From JANMZR01 sp031383555 (GTDB lineage Bacteria > Bacteroidota > Bacteroidia > Cytophagales > Spirosomataceae), in assembly GCA_031383555.1 (NCBI GenBank), contig JANMZR010000048.1:1-35917 (forward strand): a stretch of DNA of 35,917 nucleotides, read 5' to 3'. Both the position numbers and the translations under genes were made by a program. Below the pieces are notes generated by a model. That model was not told where the DNA came from and made no database searches. It worked only from the letters and a program-made list of their open reading frames with translations. Positions 27,120 through 34,651 of the stretch are shown piece after piece (position 1 is the first letter of the stretch; each line of letters opens with the position of its first letter).

Positions 27120-27525
27120 CAACTTTTTCTCTTTATTTTCAAAAAGTATTATTGCTCAAGATATAAAGTTTAAAGACATCAACGTGGTATTCACTGTAAC
27201 ACCATTTCTGAAGTAACCGTTGGCACCAACACTGGCTTATTTATTTTCAATGGAGCTTGTTTATAATATTTTGAAGGCTTATCTCGCTTTACTTTGGGTG
27301 CATCAAATGCACCAATACAATCAGAAGGGCTAGCAGCCAATCTCAATCTTTTTGTTGATGGCTCCTCCACTACACTGCATATTGTTAATTAGCAGATTAC
27401 GGTGCCAAATGGCCCCATTGGCGTTAATTTTACCCAAAATGGCACAAATATGCCTTTTGGGTTTAATAGATATTTTACTACTAGGGACAGCTTAAGGATT
27501 AAAGTTAGTATTTTTAATATTACTA
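27120..27525 (+). pseudogene. Decayed gene for a secreted protein
   Basis: Protein-like segments survive in shifted frames. A signal-peptide-like piece (NFFSLFSKSIIAQD) runs into IKFKDINVVFTVTPFLK and a stop. ISEVTVGTNTGLFIFNGACL then ends in another stop. From 27285 the frame reads RFTLGASNAPIQSEGLAANL, then NLFVDGSSTTLHIVN, a stop (27390-27392), and then QITVPNGPIGVNFTQNGTNM and onward to about 27525. At least three disabling changes are present. I cannot assign a family. It sits between palindromic repeat copies 4 and 5, like the intact genes of this stretch. Confidence 0.6.
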
Positions 27526-27590
27526 CCACCATGGTCTGTGGCACATAGAACACAGCATTGTGTCTTGTGTGCCACAAGCCATGGAGTGAG
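27522..27590 (+). repeat. Palindromic intergenic repeat, copy 5
   Basis: The clearest hairpin of the family. The arms CCATGGTCTGTGGCACA (from 27529) and TGTGCCACAAGCCATGG (to 27584) pair apart from a symmetrical TC/CA mismatch, and an inner ACACA/TGTGT stem closes on GCAT or similar. The right half reads GCCACAAGCCATGGAG, one base from the inferred IS110 target. Confidence 0.8.
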
Positions 27591-27807
27591 AGCAACAAAT
27601 CAACTGTTTATTATTTTTTATTTTGTTTTTGCAATTGTGATTTAAAGTGAGTTAATAATTTTTAACTAAATTTATTTTTCATTAATTTTATTTGAATAAA
27701 TATTCAACCATGAAATGAACCTGATTTGGACAACCCAAACTGCTGATAAAAAGAAGTTTAGCCAAAATTATGGAATTCCATGTGACCTTAAAAACAATTA
27801 AATAGCC

Positions 27808-28761
27808 ATGAAACACAATCTATTTACTGCATTATTTATCGTTTTTTTTATGATAAATACACTTACTTTTGCCCAGTTAGGCATAAAAGAAACCAACACT
27901 GCCCCTCACCCCAGTGCTATGCTGGATGTGGAAAGCCCCAATAAAGGCATCTTAATTCCTCGGATGAATACGGCAGTGCGTGACGCCATTGGCTCCCCAC
28001 CAGATGGCCTGATGATTTATAATAGTCAATCCAGAAAGTTCAATTATTTTAATAATACAGCTTGGCAAGAAGCACTTTTTGCCGACCAATGGACGGTAAA
28101 TAGTCCTAATATTTCCTATTCGGGGGGCTTTGTTGGGATTGGTATTGCAAACCCAACTCGTGATTTGGTCATTAATAGTTTATTTACGCCTGACATCCTA
28201 ATACAACAAAGTGTTTTTACAGGCAATACCAGCACTGATGGTTTCATGCTGGGTACCAATGGATTTTTTGATGGCGAAATTTGGAATTTTGAAGATGCAG
28301 GTATAAGATTCGGCACTAGTAATTTCGAGAGAATGAAGATATTAGCTAACGGTAATGTGGGTATTAATCAAGAGGCTCCAACAGAAAAACTAGATGTAAA
28401 TGGGAATATAACTGTGTCTAGTAATATTTTTTTGTCAAGCACTAGTGAAGTAAATAGAACCTCAACAGGTGCTGCCAATATGGTACCCATATCGTATGGC
28501 AATGTGGCGGCGGCTGGTGGTATTTTAGGAGGTACAGGAAATTTTACAGTCAGTAGGACTGCTGCCGGCAATTACGAAATTGCGGTTAATGGTGAAACAA
28601 TAGTTGGTACCGCAAATTACTTTTTTTCAGTAGTTCCCTTGTCGCCCAATCCGCAATATGCTACGGCTAATTCTTTTAACAATAATCTTAAAATAGAAAT
28701 TTTTGACATAAATGGTGTGAATCAAGACGGCATTTTTTCATTTTTTGTTTACAAACTGTAA
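27808..28761 (+). CDS. Exported fibre-like protein, head C, with NRTSTG-type tip
   Basis: 317 residues. The signal peptide ends LTFAQ. Head C covers about 24-92 (SAMLDVESPNKGILIPRM, GLMIYNSQSRKFNYFNN). The module at about 110-185 carries DLVINS, DILIQQ, TSTDGFMLGTNG, GEIWNFEDAGIRFGTSNFER and NGNVGIN. A short NGNITVSSN stalk follows. The last 105 residues, from SEVNRTSTGAANMVPISYGN, form a beta-rich tip shared in outline with 28792 and 34652, ending FSFFVYKL. There is no S74 domain. The next gene starts 30 bases after the stop, so the two are probably co-transcribed. Confidence 0.85.
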   Translation: MKHNLFTALFIVFFMINTLTFAQLGIKETNTAPHPSAMLDVESPNKGILIPRMNTAVRDAIGSPPDGLMIYNSQSRKFNYFNNTAWQEALFADQWTVNSPNISYSGGFVGIGIANPTRDLVINSLFTPDILIQQSVFTGNTSTDGFMLGTNGFFDGEIWNFEDAGIRFGTSNFERMKILANGNVGINQEAPTEKLDVNGNITVSSNIFLSSTSEVNRTSTGAANMVPISYGNVAAAGGILGGTGNFTVSRTAAGNYEIAVNGETIVGTANYFFSVVPLSPNPQYATANSFNNNLKIEIFDINGVNQDGIFSFFVYKL

Positions 28762-28791
28762 TTTTTTTGTCCCTTTTAATTTTCTAATTCT

Positions 28792-29748
28792 ATGAAAATC
28801 AATAAATTACAAATATTTTTTCTAGTATTCATCAGTGCAAGCTCTTATGCCCAATTAGGCATAAAGGAAACCAATACTGCACCCAACTCAAAAGCCATGT
28901 TGGATGTAGAAAGTGCCAATAAAGGAATTTTAATTCCAAGAATGAACACTACAACAAGAAATGGAATCACTACCCCAACCAATGGCTTGATGATTTACAA
29001 TAACCAAACTAAAAAATTTAATTATTTTGATAGCCAGCTATGGAAAGAATCACTTTATACCAACCAATGGAACTTAAATGGTGGCAATATATCATATACA
29101 CAGGGTTTTGTAGGTATTAATTTCTCAGCACCAACACGTGATTTGGTCATTAACAGTATCTTAGACCCTGATATTTTATTGCAACAAGGGGCAAATACGG
29201 GCAATACTAGCACGGATGGATTTATGTTGGGTACTAATATAAATTATGAGGGCGAAATTTGGAATTTTGAAACTGGGGGCATACGTTTTGGTACCAATAA
29301 TACGGAAAGAATGATAATACAAAGCAATGGAAATGTTGGCATTAATACAACGAGTAGTTCAAAACTTGGTGTTGCAGGAAATATAAAAGCGTCGGGCGAT
29401 ATTAAATTTTCCTTTTTAGGTTTTGGTGAAATCAATAGAACCTCCACAGGCACTGCCAATTTATTGCCGATAGCTTACGGCAATGTGGCAGCTTCAGGGG
29501 GGCTAAATGGAAATTCTGGCAATGTTTCTTCCGTTAAAATTTCTACAGGCGTATATGAGGTTACCATAGCGCTTGAAGCAATTTCTGGTTATACCAACTA
29601 TTTTTATAAGGTTGTTCCTATTTCTGCCAACCCACGAATTGCTACGGTATATCATTACGAGCCCAACTCAAATTTTAGAGTAGAGATTTTTAATGCGGGT
29701 GGGCTTAATATAGACGACAATTTCTCGTTTGTGGTGTTTAAACTTTAA
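28792..29748 (+). CDS. Exported fibre-like protein, head C, with NRTSTG-type tip
   Basis: 318 residues, a close paralogue of the preceding gene with the same order: signal peptide (ends SSYAQ), head C (SKAMLDVESANKGILIPRM), DLVINS/TSTDGFMLGTN module, short stalk and tip (EINRTSTGTANLLPIAYGN to FSFVVFKL). Tip residues between the shared start and end differ strongly from the neighbour, while the head and module are conserved. There is no S74 domain. It is followed within 10 bases by palindromic repeat copy 6, which is split by the IS110 element. Confidence 0.85.
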   Translation: MKINKLQIFFLVFISASSYAQLGIKETNTAPNSKAMLDVESANKGILIPRMNTTTRNGITTPTNGLMIYNNQTKKFNYFDSQLWKESLYTNQWNLNGGNISYTQGFVGINFSAPTRDLVINSILDPDILLQQGANTGNTSTDGFMLGTNINYEGEIWNFETGGIRFGTNNTERMIIQSNGNVGINTTSSSKLGVAGNIKASGDIKFSFLGFGEINRTSTGTANLLPIAYGNVAASGGLNGNSGNVSSVKISTGVYEVTIALEAISGYTNYFYKVVPISANPRIATVYHYEPNSNFRVEIFNAGGLNIDDNFSFVVFKL

Positions 29749-29756
29749 TTCATTTT

Positions 29757-29813
29757 TACCACCGTGGTCTGCTGGACACAGAACAAAGCGTTGTGTCTTG
29801 AGTGCCACAAGCC
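29757..29813 (+). repeat. Palindromic intergenic repeat, copy 6, left part (interrupted by IS110)
   Basis: TACCACCGTGGTCTG through TGAGTGCCACAAGCC. The rest of the repeat, CCACGGAGTG, is found at 31129-31138 beyond the IS110 element. Removing 29814-31130 restores GCCACAAGCCACGGAG, a normal right arm for this family. This identifies the insertion point and the shared CC. Confidence 0.85.
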
Positions 29814-29815
29814 TT

Positions 29816-29823
29816 TACCTTTG
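29816..29823 (+). promoter_or_regulatory. Half of a junction promoter (TACCTTTG) at the IS110 left end
   Basis: TACCTTTG matches TAnnTTTG. In the integrated state no TTTG stands at the right distance upstream. In a circular form, TTTG from the right end (31109-31112) would be placed exactly 20 bases before it: 16 bases of right end, the CC core and TT. Confidence 0.6.
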
Positions 29824-29879
29824 ATTAGCTGTAATATTCTAAGATTGAAGTTCTTTTTTTTACTGCGTTTCACAAGAAA

Positions 29880-30080
29880 AATTGATTGGACTAAACAAGG
29901 ATTCAAAAATACTTGTTTTAGTTGAATTAACAAGTCAATCAGGATAAGTGAACTAAAGGCCACAAGCATGCATAAGGCATATCCGTGGATGTAGACTTAT
30001 CTTGATTTTTTCTAAGATGCATCATATAGAAATTTGGTGTAAAGCACCGTTATTAAGGTTTTAATGAAGCTTAGGAATTG
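29880..30080 (+). ncRNA. Predicted IS110 bridge RNA
   Basis: Three structured parts are visible. (1) A 5' stem-loop: TGATTGGACT (29883-29892) with AGTCAATCA (29933-29941), inner AAACAAG with CTTGTTT. (2) A target-binding loop closed by GATAAGT (29943-29949) and ACTTATC (29995-30001). It holds GCCACAAGC (29959-29967), identical to the left target top strand, and TCCGTGG (29982-29988), complementary to the right target CCACGGA. (3) A donor-binding loop closed by CTAAG (30012-30016) and CTTAG (30070-30074), with TCAT/ATGA inside. It holds ATAGAAAT (30026-30033), identical to the element's right end at 31121-31128, and GTAAAG (30039-30044), complementary to CTTTAC at the left end (29813-29818). 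Order and strand logic agree with the IS621 bridge RNA. The exact ends are not determined. Confidence 0.82.
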
Positions 30081-30107
30081 ACTTTAACCATTTAAACTCT
30101 TTCAATT

Positions 30108-31124
30108 ATGTATCAATTTATTGTAAGTTTCGACATTTCAAAGCTAACTCTGGATAGTACAATAATTATCAATGGAGATTTGCTTGCGGCTTCACATCAA
30201 ACATTAGAAAATAATGAAGATTCGATTGTAAAACTATTTAAAGGCTATTTAAAACAACCTGGATTTACATTTGAAAACTGTTTAATTTGCATCGAAGCAA
30301 CTGGCGTTTATACTTATCCTTTACTGAGTTTTGCAGCTAAAAATAATGCTAAAATTTGGATTGAATCTGGCGTGCAAATTAAAAAATCAATCGGAATTCA
30401 AAGAGGTAAAAGCGACAAAGTTGATTCATTTAGAATTGCAGAATACGCCTTCAAAAACCAAGAAAAGGCCAGACTATGGAAGCCGAGCAACCAAATTATT
30501 ACTCAAATTAAGCACTTAACGAGTCTTAGAGTAAGGTTGCTGAAAAGTAGACATAGTTTAGTGATTCCAGTAAAAGAATTTGAGGAAGTTGGCGATTTGA
30601 AAATGGCCAAAATATTAGGAAAGGCAATGAAATCAAGTTTGGTTTCTATTGAAGCTGACATTAAAAAAATAGAAAGACAAATTATAACATTGTTAGAAGG
30701 GGATTCAGGCTTGAAAGAATTGTTTTCATTAGTAACATCAGTTGTAGGTATAGGAAATCAAACGGCTCTTGCGCTAATTATTTATACAGATGCTTTCACT
30801 CTTTTTGATGATCCCCGAAAACTAGCATGTTATGCAGGAGTAGCTCCATTTGCATATGCTTCTGGAACAAGTATTAAAGGAAAACCTCGAGTCAGTAAAA
30901 TGGCAAACATAAACCTGAAAACTACTTTGCATATGGCGTCCTTAACAGCGGTAAAACTTGATATACAATTAAAAAAATATTACGACAGAAAAGTAGCGGA
31001 AGGAAAAGCAAAAATGTCAGTTTTGAATGCAGTTAAAGCCAAACTTTTACATAGAGTAATGTCAGTAGTTCAAAGAAACAAAAAATATGAAAATTCCGCT
31101 GATTTTTCTTTGGTTTTGTCATAG
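30108..31124 (+). CDS. IS110-family serine/DEDD recombinase (transposase)
   Basis: 338 residues. The N-terminal RuvC-like DEDD domain shows D9 (SFDISK), E63 (CIEATGVYTYP) and D103/D106 (GKSDKVDSFRIAEYA). A helical middle spans about 125-200. The C-terminal Tnp_20 domain starts at VVGIGNQTALALI, continues ACYAGVAPFAYASGTS, and has the expected catalytic serine in the ASG segment (S252). Length and order are typical and intact. These enzymes act with the bridge RNA encoded just upstream to recombine a circular donor with a target chosen by base pairing. The gene stops five bases before the right junction. Confidence 0.95.
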   Translation: MYQFIVSFDISKLTLDSTIIINGDLLAASHQTLENNEDSIVKLFKGYLKQPGFTFENCLICIEATGVYTYPLLSFAAKNNAKIWIESGVQIKKSIGIQRGKSDKVDSFRIAEYAFKNQEKARLWKPSNQIITQIKHLTSLRVRLLKSRHSLVIPVKEFEEVGDLKMAKILGKAMKSSLVSIEADIKKIERQIITLLEGDSGLKELFSLVTSVVGIGNQTALALIIYTDAFTLFDDPRKLACYAGVAPFAYASGTSIKGKPRVSKMANINLKTTLHMASLTAVKLDIQLKKYYDRKVAEGKAKMSVLNAVKAKLLHRVMSVVQRNKKYENSADFSLVLS

Positions 31125-31176
31125 AAATCCACGGAGTGTAATTTCATTTAAATAACATCTTGAAATGTTAAGATTT

Positions 31177-32079
31177 ATGAAAACTAATATATCAACCTTA
31201 TTATTCTTTTTTTTAATTGTAAATAGTGCTTATTCACAGTTAGGTGTGAAAGAAACCAATACTGTACCCAACTCAAAAGCCATGCTCGATGTGGAGAGTA
31301 CTAATAAAGGGGTGCTTATACCTAGAATGAGTACAGGTTCACGTGATGTAATAGAATCGCCGCCTGCAGGATTAATGATTTACAACAGCACTACAAACGA
31401 TTTTAACTATTGGAATGGCATTGTTTGGACCGACTTTAATTCTGCAGTTTTAAACCTTCCCTTTAATGGCCAAGGTGTTAATATTTTTGGTGGCGAACAA
31501 GGCCTAATGCAAATTTCAAATATAGGCACAGGCACAGGCCTAGTCGTGAGAGTTGGCTTGGGGGGCCAGCTACTTTCAGGCCAATCATTTGGGGGTTATT
31601 TTGCTTCGTCTGAAAACGGTATTTTTTCATCAAGTGGAGTAGGAAAACGTGCCTTAGTAACTGCGGGAGGCTTGCAATTTGGGGCAAATAATGGGGGTAT
31701 TAATAGGATACTTACCTCAATTGATGCATCGGGAACTGCAACTTGGCAAAGTACAGCAAACTTAACTGGCCTCGAGGTAAATGGAGGAACAAAATTTGGG
31801 GTAAATGGAACTTCAATTACTGAAATCATTAAAATTACAATGAGTGGCAATATTGGAAATATGTTAGCTGGTACGGTAGGCACAATTACATTCAGTGTAC
31901 CCAATGCTCAAGTGGGATCCACAGTGCATATTTCACCTTCGGTTAATTTGCCAGCTGGTATAGTATTTAGCCATGCCTTGGTAGAAGCAGCTGGAGCGGT
32001 GGAAGTAAAATATTTTAATGCATCTGCTAGCCCAATCGACCCTGCAGCTCAAAACTACCATATTACAATTATCAGGTAG
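31177..32079 (+). CDS. Exported fibre-like protein, head C, with short tip
   Basis: 300 residues from the ATG at 31177. An ATG four codons earlier is possible, but MKTN matches the family start. The signal peptide ends SAYSQ. Head C covers about 22-90 (SKAMLDVESTNKGVLIPRM, GLMIYNSTTNDFNYWNG). The middle is Gly-rich (GGQLLSGQSFGGYF) and unlike the other members. A linker NRILTSIDASGTATWQS resembles those of head B genes (KVLTSIDGSGTANWQS in 15233). The final 95 residues are a small beta-rich domain. There is no S74 domain and no NVGIG repeat. The gene lies immediately after the IS110 insertion, 47 bases from its right junction, so the insertion may have separated it from an upstream promoter. 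Confidence 0.8.
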   Translation: MKTNISTLLFFFLIVNSAYSQLGVKETNTVPNSKAMLDVESTNKGVLIPRMSTGSRDVIESPPAGLMIYNSTTNDFNYWNGIVWTDFNSAVLNLPFNGQGVNIFGGEQGLMQISNIGTGTGLVVRVGLGGQLLSGQSFGGYFASSENGIFSSSGVGKRALVTAGGLQFGANNGGINRILTSIDASGTATWQSTANLTGLEVNGGTKFGVNGTSITEIIKITMSGNIGNMLAGTVGTITFSVPNAQVGSTVHISPSVNLPAGIVFSHALVEAAGAVEVKYFNASASPIDPAAQNYHITIIR

Positions 32080-32182
32080 TAAATAAAGTGCAATAATTTT
32101 CTTGCCATTTTAAATCAAAAATTTAGAATTAATTTTTCAATAATCTAAATTTATTTTACATTAGAAAATCCAATATTTGAAA

Positions 32183-32248
32183 CTACCACCGTGTTCTGTG
32201 GCACACAGAACAAAGCATGTGTCTTGTGTGCCACAAGCCAAGGAGTGG
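32183..32248 (+). repeat. Palindromic intergenic repeat, copy 7
   Basis: ACCACCGTGTTCTGTGGCAC on the left and GTGTGCCACAAGCCAAGGAG on the right. It lies in the 428-bp gap between 32079 and 32508. The rest of that gap is AT-rich and shows only a weak TAATTTG near 32476 and no other recognisable feature. Confidence 0.75.
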
Positions 32249-32507
32249 GTTTTATGATAAATTTTTTTACCCAAATGGTCTGTGACAAAAAAAATTCTCG
32301 ATTTAATGGCTTTAAATTTACCTCAAAATCAAAATATTTTTTACTAAAAATTGTATTTCCTTTTCTGAAAATATCATAATTTGAATAGTACTCAAATGAA
32401 AAATGAGAGACTAAAACTAATAAATAAAATTCATTTTTAATTTAGATTAATTATAGTTTTATCCAAGCCATTTATTAATTTGCAACAAATTAAATAACGC
32501 TTTTACT

Positions 32508-34115
32508 ATGAAAATCTCAAATTTCACACTTGTTTTACTTTTTTCAGTATTTACAGTTTTTGGTCAAAATACGTACAATCTTATTCCTTCCCCTAAAAGC
32601 TTAATAGCTGTAGAAGGAAAATTCCAATTCAAGAAAAATACATCAATTACCTTACTCACTGCCGACGCTGGGATAAGCGCTGTGGCCATTATGCTTTCGG
32701 AGCAAATAAAATTGGCAACGGGCTTATCAATATTGATAAAAAATGCAAAATCTGCGAGTTCGGGAATAATTTTCAAGCAAAGTAATGTTTCAGGTGAAGA
32801 GGCATACACTTTAAATATTTCGTCAAAAAAAATTGAAATAGAAGCGAAAACTGGTAAAGGGGCTTATTATGCTTTACAAACTTTGTATCAGCTAATGCCA
32901 TCAGAAATTTTTAAACCTGACCAAAAAATAGAAAGTTTAACAGCTGTTAATTGCAAAATTGACGACCAACCAAGATTTTCGTATAGAGGTTTAATGTTGG
33001 ATTGTGGTCGACATTTTTATCCTGTGGATGCTGTGAAGAGATATATTGATTTGATGGCCCTTTATAAACTAAATACCTTTCATTGGCACCTTACTGAAGA
33101 CCAAGGCTGGCGTATTGAAATCAAAAAATATCCATTGCTCACACAAATTGCCTCTAACAGAAAAGAAACCATGTTGGGCAAATATAGTGACAATAAGTAC
33201 GATGGAAAACCTTATGGAGGCTATTATACTCAAGAGCAAATAAAAGAAGTGGTGGCTTATGCCTCCTCAAAATTTATTACAATAATACCTGAAATTGAAA
33301 TGCCAGGCCACTCTCAAGCCTTACTTTCGGCTTATCCTCAATTAGGGGGAAATCCCGATAAAATATACCAAGCACGTACCAAATGGGGCGTTTCGGAAGA
33401 AGTGCTTTTTCCGAGAGAAGAAACTTTCACTTTTCTTGAAAATGTATTGTCAGAGGTAATGGACTTATTTCCAAGTAAATACATTCATATTGGTGGCGAT
33501 GAATGCCCCAAAACGGAATGGAAAGCGAGCCGTTTTTGCCAAAAAATGATAAAAGATTTAGGGCTAAAAGATGAGCATGAATTGCAGAGCTATTTCATTC
33601 AAAGAATCGATAAATTTGTAAGCGCTAGAGGCCTAAGGATTATTGGCTGGGACGAAATATTAGAAGGCGGGCTATCAGAAAATGCCACTGTAATGAGCTG
33701 GCGAGGGGTAAAAGGGGGGATGGAGGCTGCCCAACAAAACCATGATGTAATTATGAGCCCCAATTCATTTTACTATATCGACTATTACCAATCCGACTCC
33801 AAAACTGAACCTTTGGCAATTGGTGGCAACCTCCCATTGAGTAAGGTGTATTCATTTGAACCCAATTTACCTGAGCTTACTGAGGAGCAAGCAAAGCATG
33901 TGCTAGGCGTGCAGGCAAACCTATGGACAGAGTATATCAGCAACATCAATTATGCAGAATATATGACCTACCCACGAGCCTTGGCCATGGCTGAAACCGC
34001 CTGGTCGGCTAAAGGGACTAAAAATTATGAGGGGTTTAAAACTCGACTAAAAGGTCATTTGCCCACTATGGATGCATTGAAAATTAATTATTGTAAAGCT
34101 TTTTTAGAGCAATAA
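32508..34115 (+). CDS. Exported beta-N-acetylhexosaminidase, GH20
   Basis: 535 residues. The signal peptide covers 1-20 (ends TVFGQ). The GH20b N-terminal domain covers about 22-155 (LIPSPKSL, then GKGAYYALQTLYQLM). The catalytic TIM barrel covers about 156-500, with GLMLDCGRHF (substrate Arg R168), TFHWHLTEDQGWR, IIPEIEMPGHS and the catalytic pair D331-E332 in HIGGDECPKTEW. Later conserved segments are IGWDEIL, VMSWRGVKGG and QANLWTEYI. All key residues are present, so it should release terminal GlcNAc or GalNAc by substrate-assisted catalysis, in the periplasm or outside the cell. No T9SS domain is present. It is flanked by palindromic repeats 7 and 8 and starts with ATGAAAATC like the fibre genes. 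Confidence 0.95.
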   Translation: MKISNFTLVLLFSVFTVFGQNTYNLIPSPKSLIAVEGKFQFKKNTSITLLTADAGISAVAIMLSEQIKLATGLSILIKNAKSASSGIIFKQSNVSGEEAYTLNISSKKIEIEAKTGKGAYYALQTLYQLMPSEIFKPDQKIESLTAVNCKIDDQPRFSYRGLMLDCGRHFYPVDAVKRYIDLMALYKLNTFHWHLTEDQGWRIEIKKYPLLTQIASNRKETMLGKYSDNKYDGKPYGGYYTQEQIKEVVAYASSKFITIIPEIEMPGHSQALLSAYPQLGGNPDKIYQARTKWGVSEEVLFPREETFTFLENVLSEVMDLFPSKYIHIGGDECPKTEWKASRFCQKMIKDLGLKDEHELQSYFIQRIDKFVSARGLRIIGWDEILEGGLSENATVMSWRGVKGGMEAAQQNHDVIMSPNSFYYIDYYQSDSKTEPLAIGGNLPLSKVYSFEPNLPELTEEQAKHVLGVQANLWTEYISNINYAEYMTYPRALAMAETAWSAKGTKNYEGFKTRLKGHLPTMDALKINYCKAFLEQ

Positions 34116-34146
34116 ATATTGACCAAAATTATAGAAGCGTATTGCC

Positions 34147-34212
34147 TACCACCGTGGTCTGTGGCATACAGAACACAACATTGTGTCTTGTGTGCCACAA
34201 GCCATGGAGTGG
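34147..34212 (+). repeat. Palindromic intergenic repeat, copy 8
   Basis: ACCACCGTGGTCTGTGGCAT on the left and TTGTGTGCCACAAGCCATGG on the right. It starts 32 bases after the GH20 gene, in the same orientation as all the other copies. The 536-bp gap up to 34652 also holds the foldback element at 34254-34449. Confidence 0.8.
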
Positions 34213-34253
34213 ATAGCCGGGAATTGTGCATCGTTGTTTATTGATTTTGTTAA

Positions 34254-34449
34254 TTAAACCCAGATTACGCATTAGGTATTTATTACATAAAAAGCGGTTC
34301 GCCGCCCGTCAGATTCAATAAAGCTTCCATACTCAAAAATGTATCCTCACAATAGCTATGGCTATTGTTCCGGTAAATTTTTTCCGTGTGTTGCTTTCTT
34401 TTTGCCTGATTTTCCTTCACTATAATACCTAATGCGTAAACTGGGTTAA
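34254..34449. repeat. Foldback element with 22-26-bp inverted ends
   Basis: CCCAGATTACGCATTAGGTA (34259-34278) is the inverted partner of TACCTAATGCGTAAACTGGG (34425-34444), with one mismatch; the match extends a few bases outward. Inside are the hairpins GCGGTTCGCCGC and CAATAGCTATGGCTATTG. The element is about 196 bp with no transposase gene. A 45-codon open frame on the minus strand (34283-34420, GTG start) is discussed in the findings. Confidence 0.7.
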
Positions 34450-34615
34450 ATGGTTTATAAATTGAAGTGTTGCAAACGATGATATTTTAGTGATTGTTCT
34501 TGAAAATATTTTATCAAAAGATTTTGATTTTCCTTTATCATTATTGGGTCAATACCGCTTACTAATTTTTTTTTAAATCCAATGCAAGATTACAATCATT
34601 TTCTTTTAAATAAAT

Positions 34616-34623
34616 TATCTTTG
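34616..34623 (+). promoter_or_regulatory. TAnnTTTG -7 box of the last fibre gene
   Basis: TATCTTTG lies 28 bases upstream of the ATG at 34652. The -33 region is T-rich (TTTTC) without an exact TTTG. Confidence 0.45.
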
Positions 34624-34651
34624 AAATATTAAAAAACATAAATCTCAGGCT

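Larger units (their letters stand above)
29812..31130 (+). mobile_element. IS110-family insertion sequence with left-end bridge RNA region
   Basis: The element is bounded by CC at 29812-29813 and CC at 31129-31130; one of the two belongs to the element, which gives 1317 bp. There are no terminal inverted repeats and no target duplication beyond the dinucleotide, as is usual for IS110. The left non-coding end is about 295 bases and the right about five bases beyond the stop codon. This layout matches the IS110 group, where the bridge RNA lies upstream of the recombinase gene. The insertion is inside the right arm of palindromic repeat copy 6. Nothing in the element looks broken, so it may be active. 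Confidence 0.9.

Noticed and set aside
20450..34212. CRISPR array or integron attC sites for the palindromic repeats
   Set aside because: The copies are hundreds to thousands of bases apart with genes between them, and no Cas genes are present. There is no GTTRRRY core site and no integrase, so attC identity is not supported.
34283..34420. Radical SAM fragment, because of LTGGEPL in the small minus-strand frame
   Set aside because: The CxxxCxxC cluster motif is absent and only seven residues match, so the similarity is likely chance.
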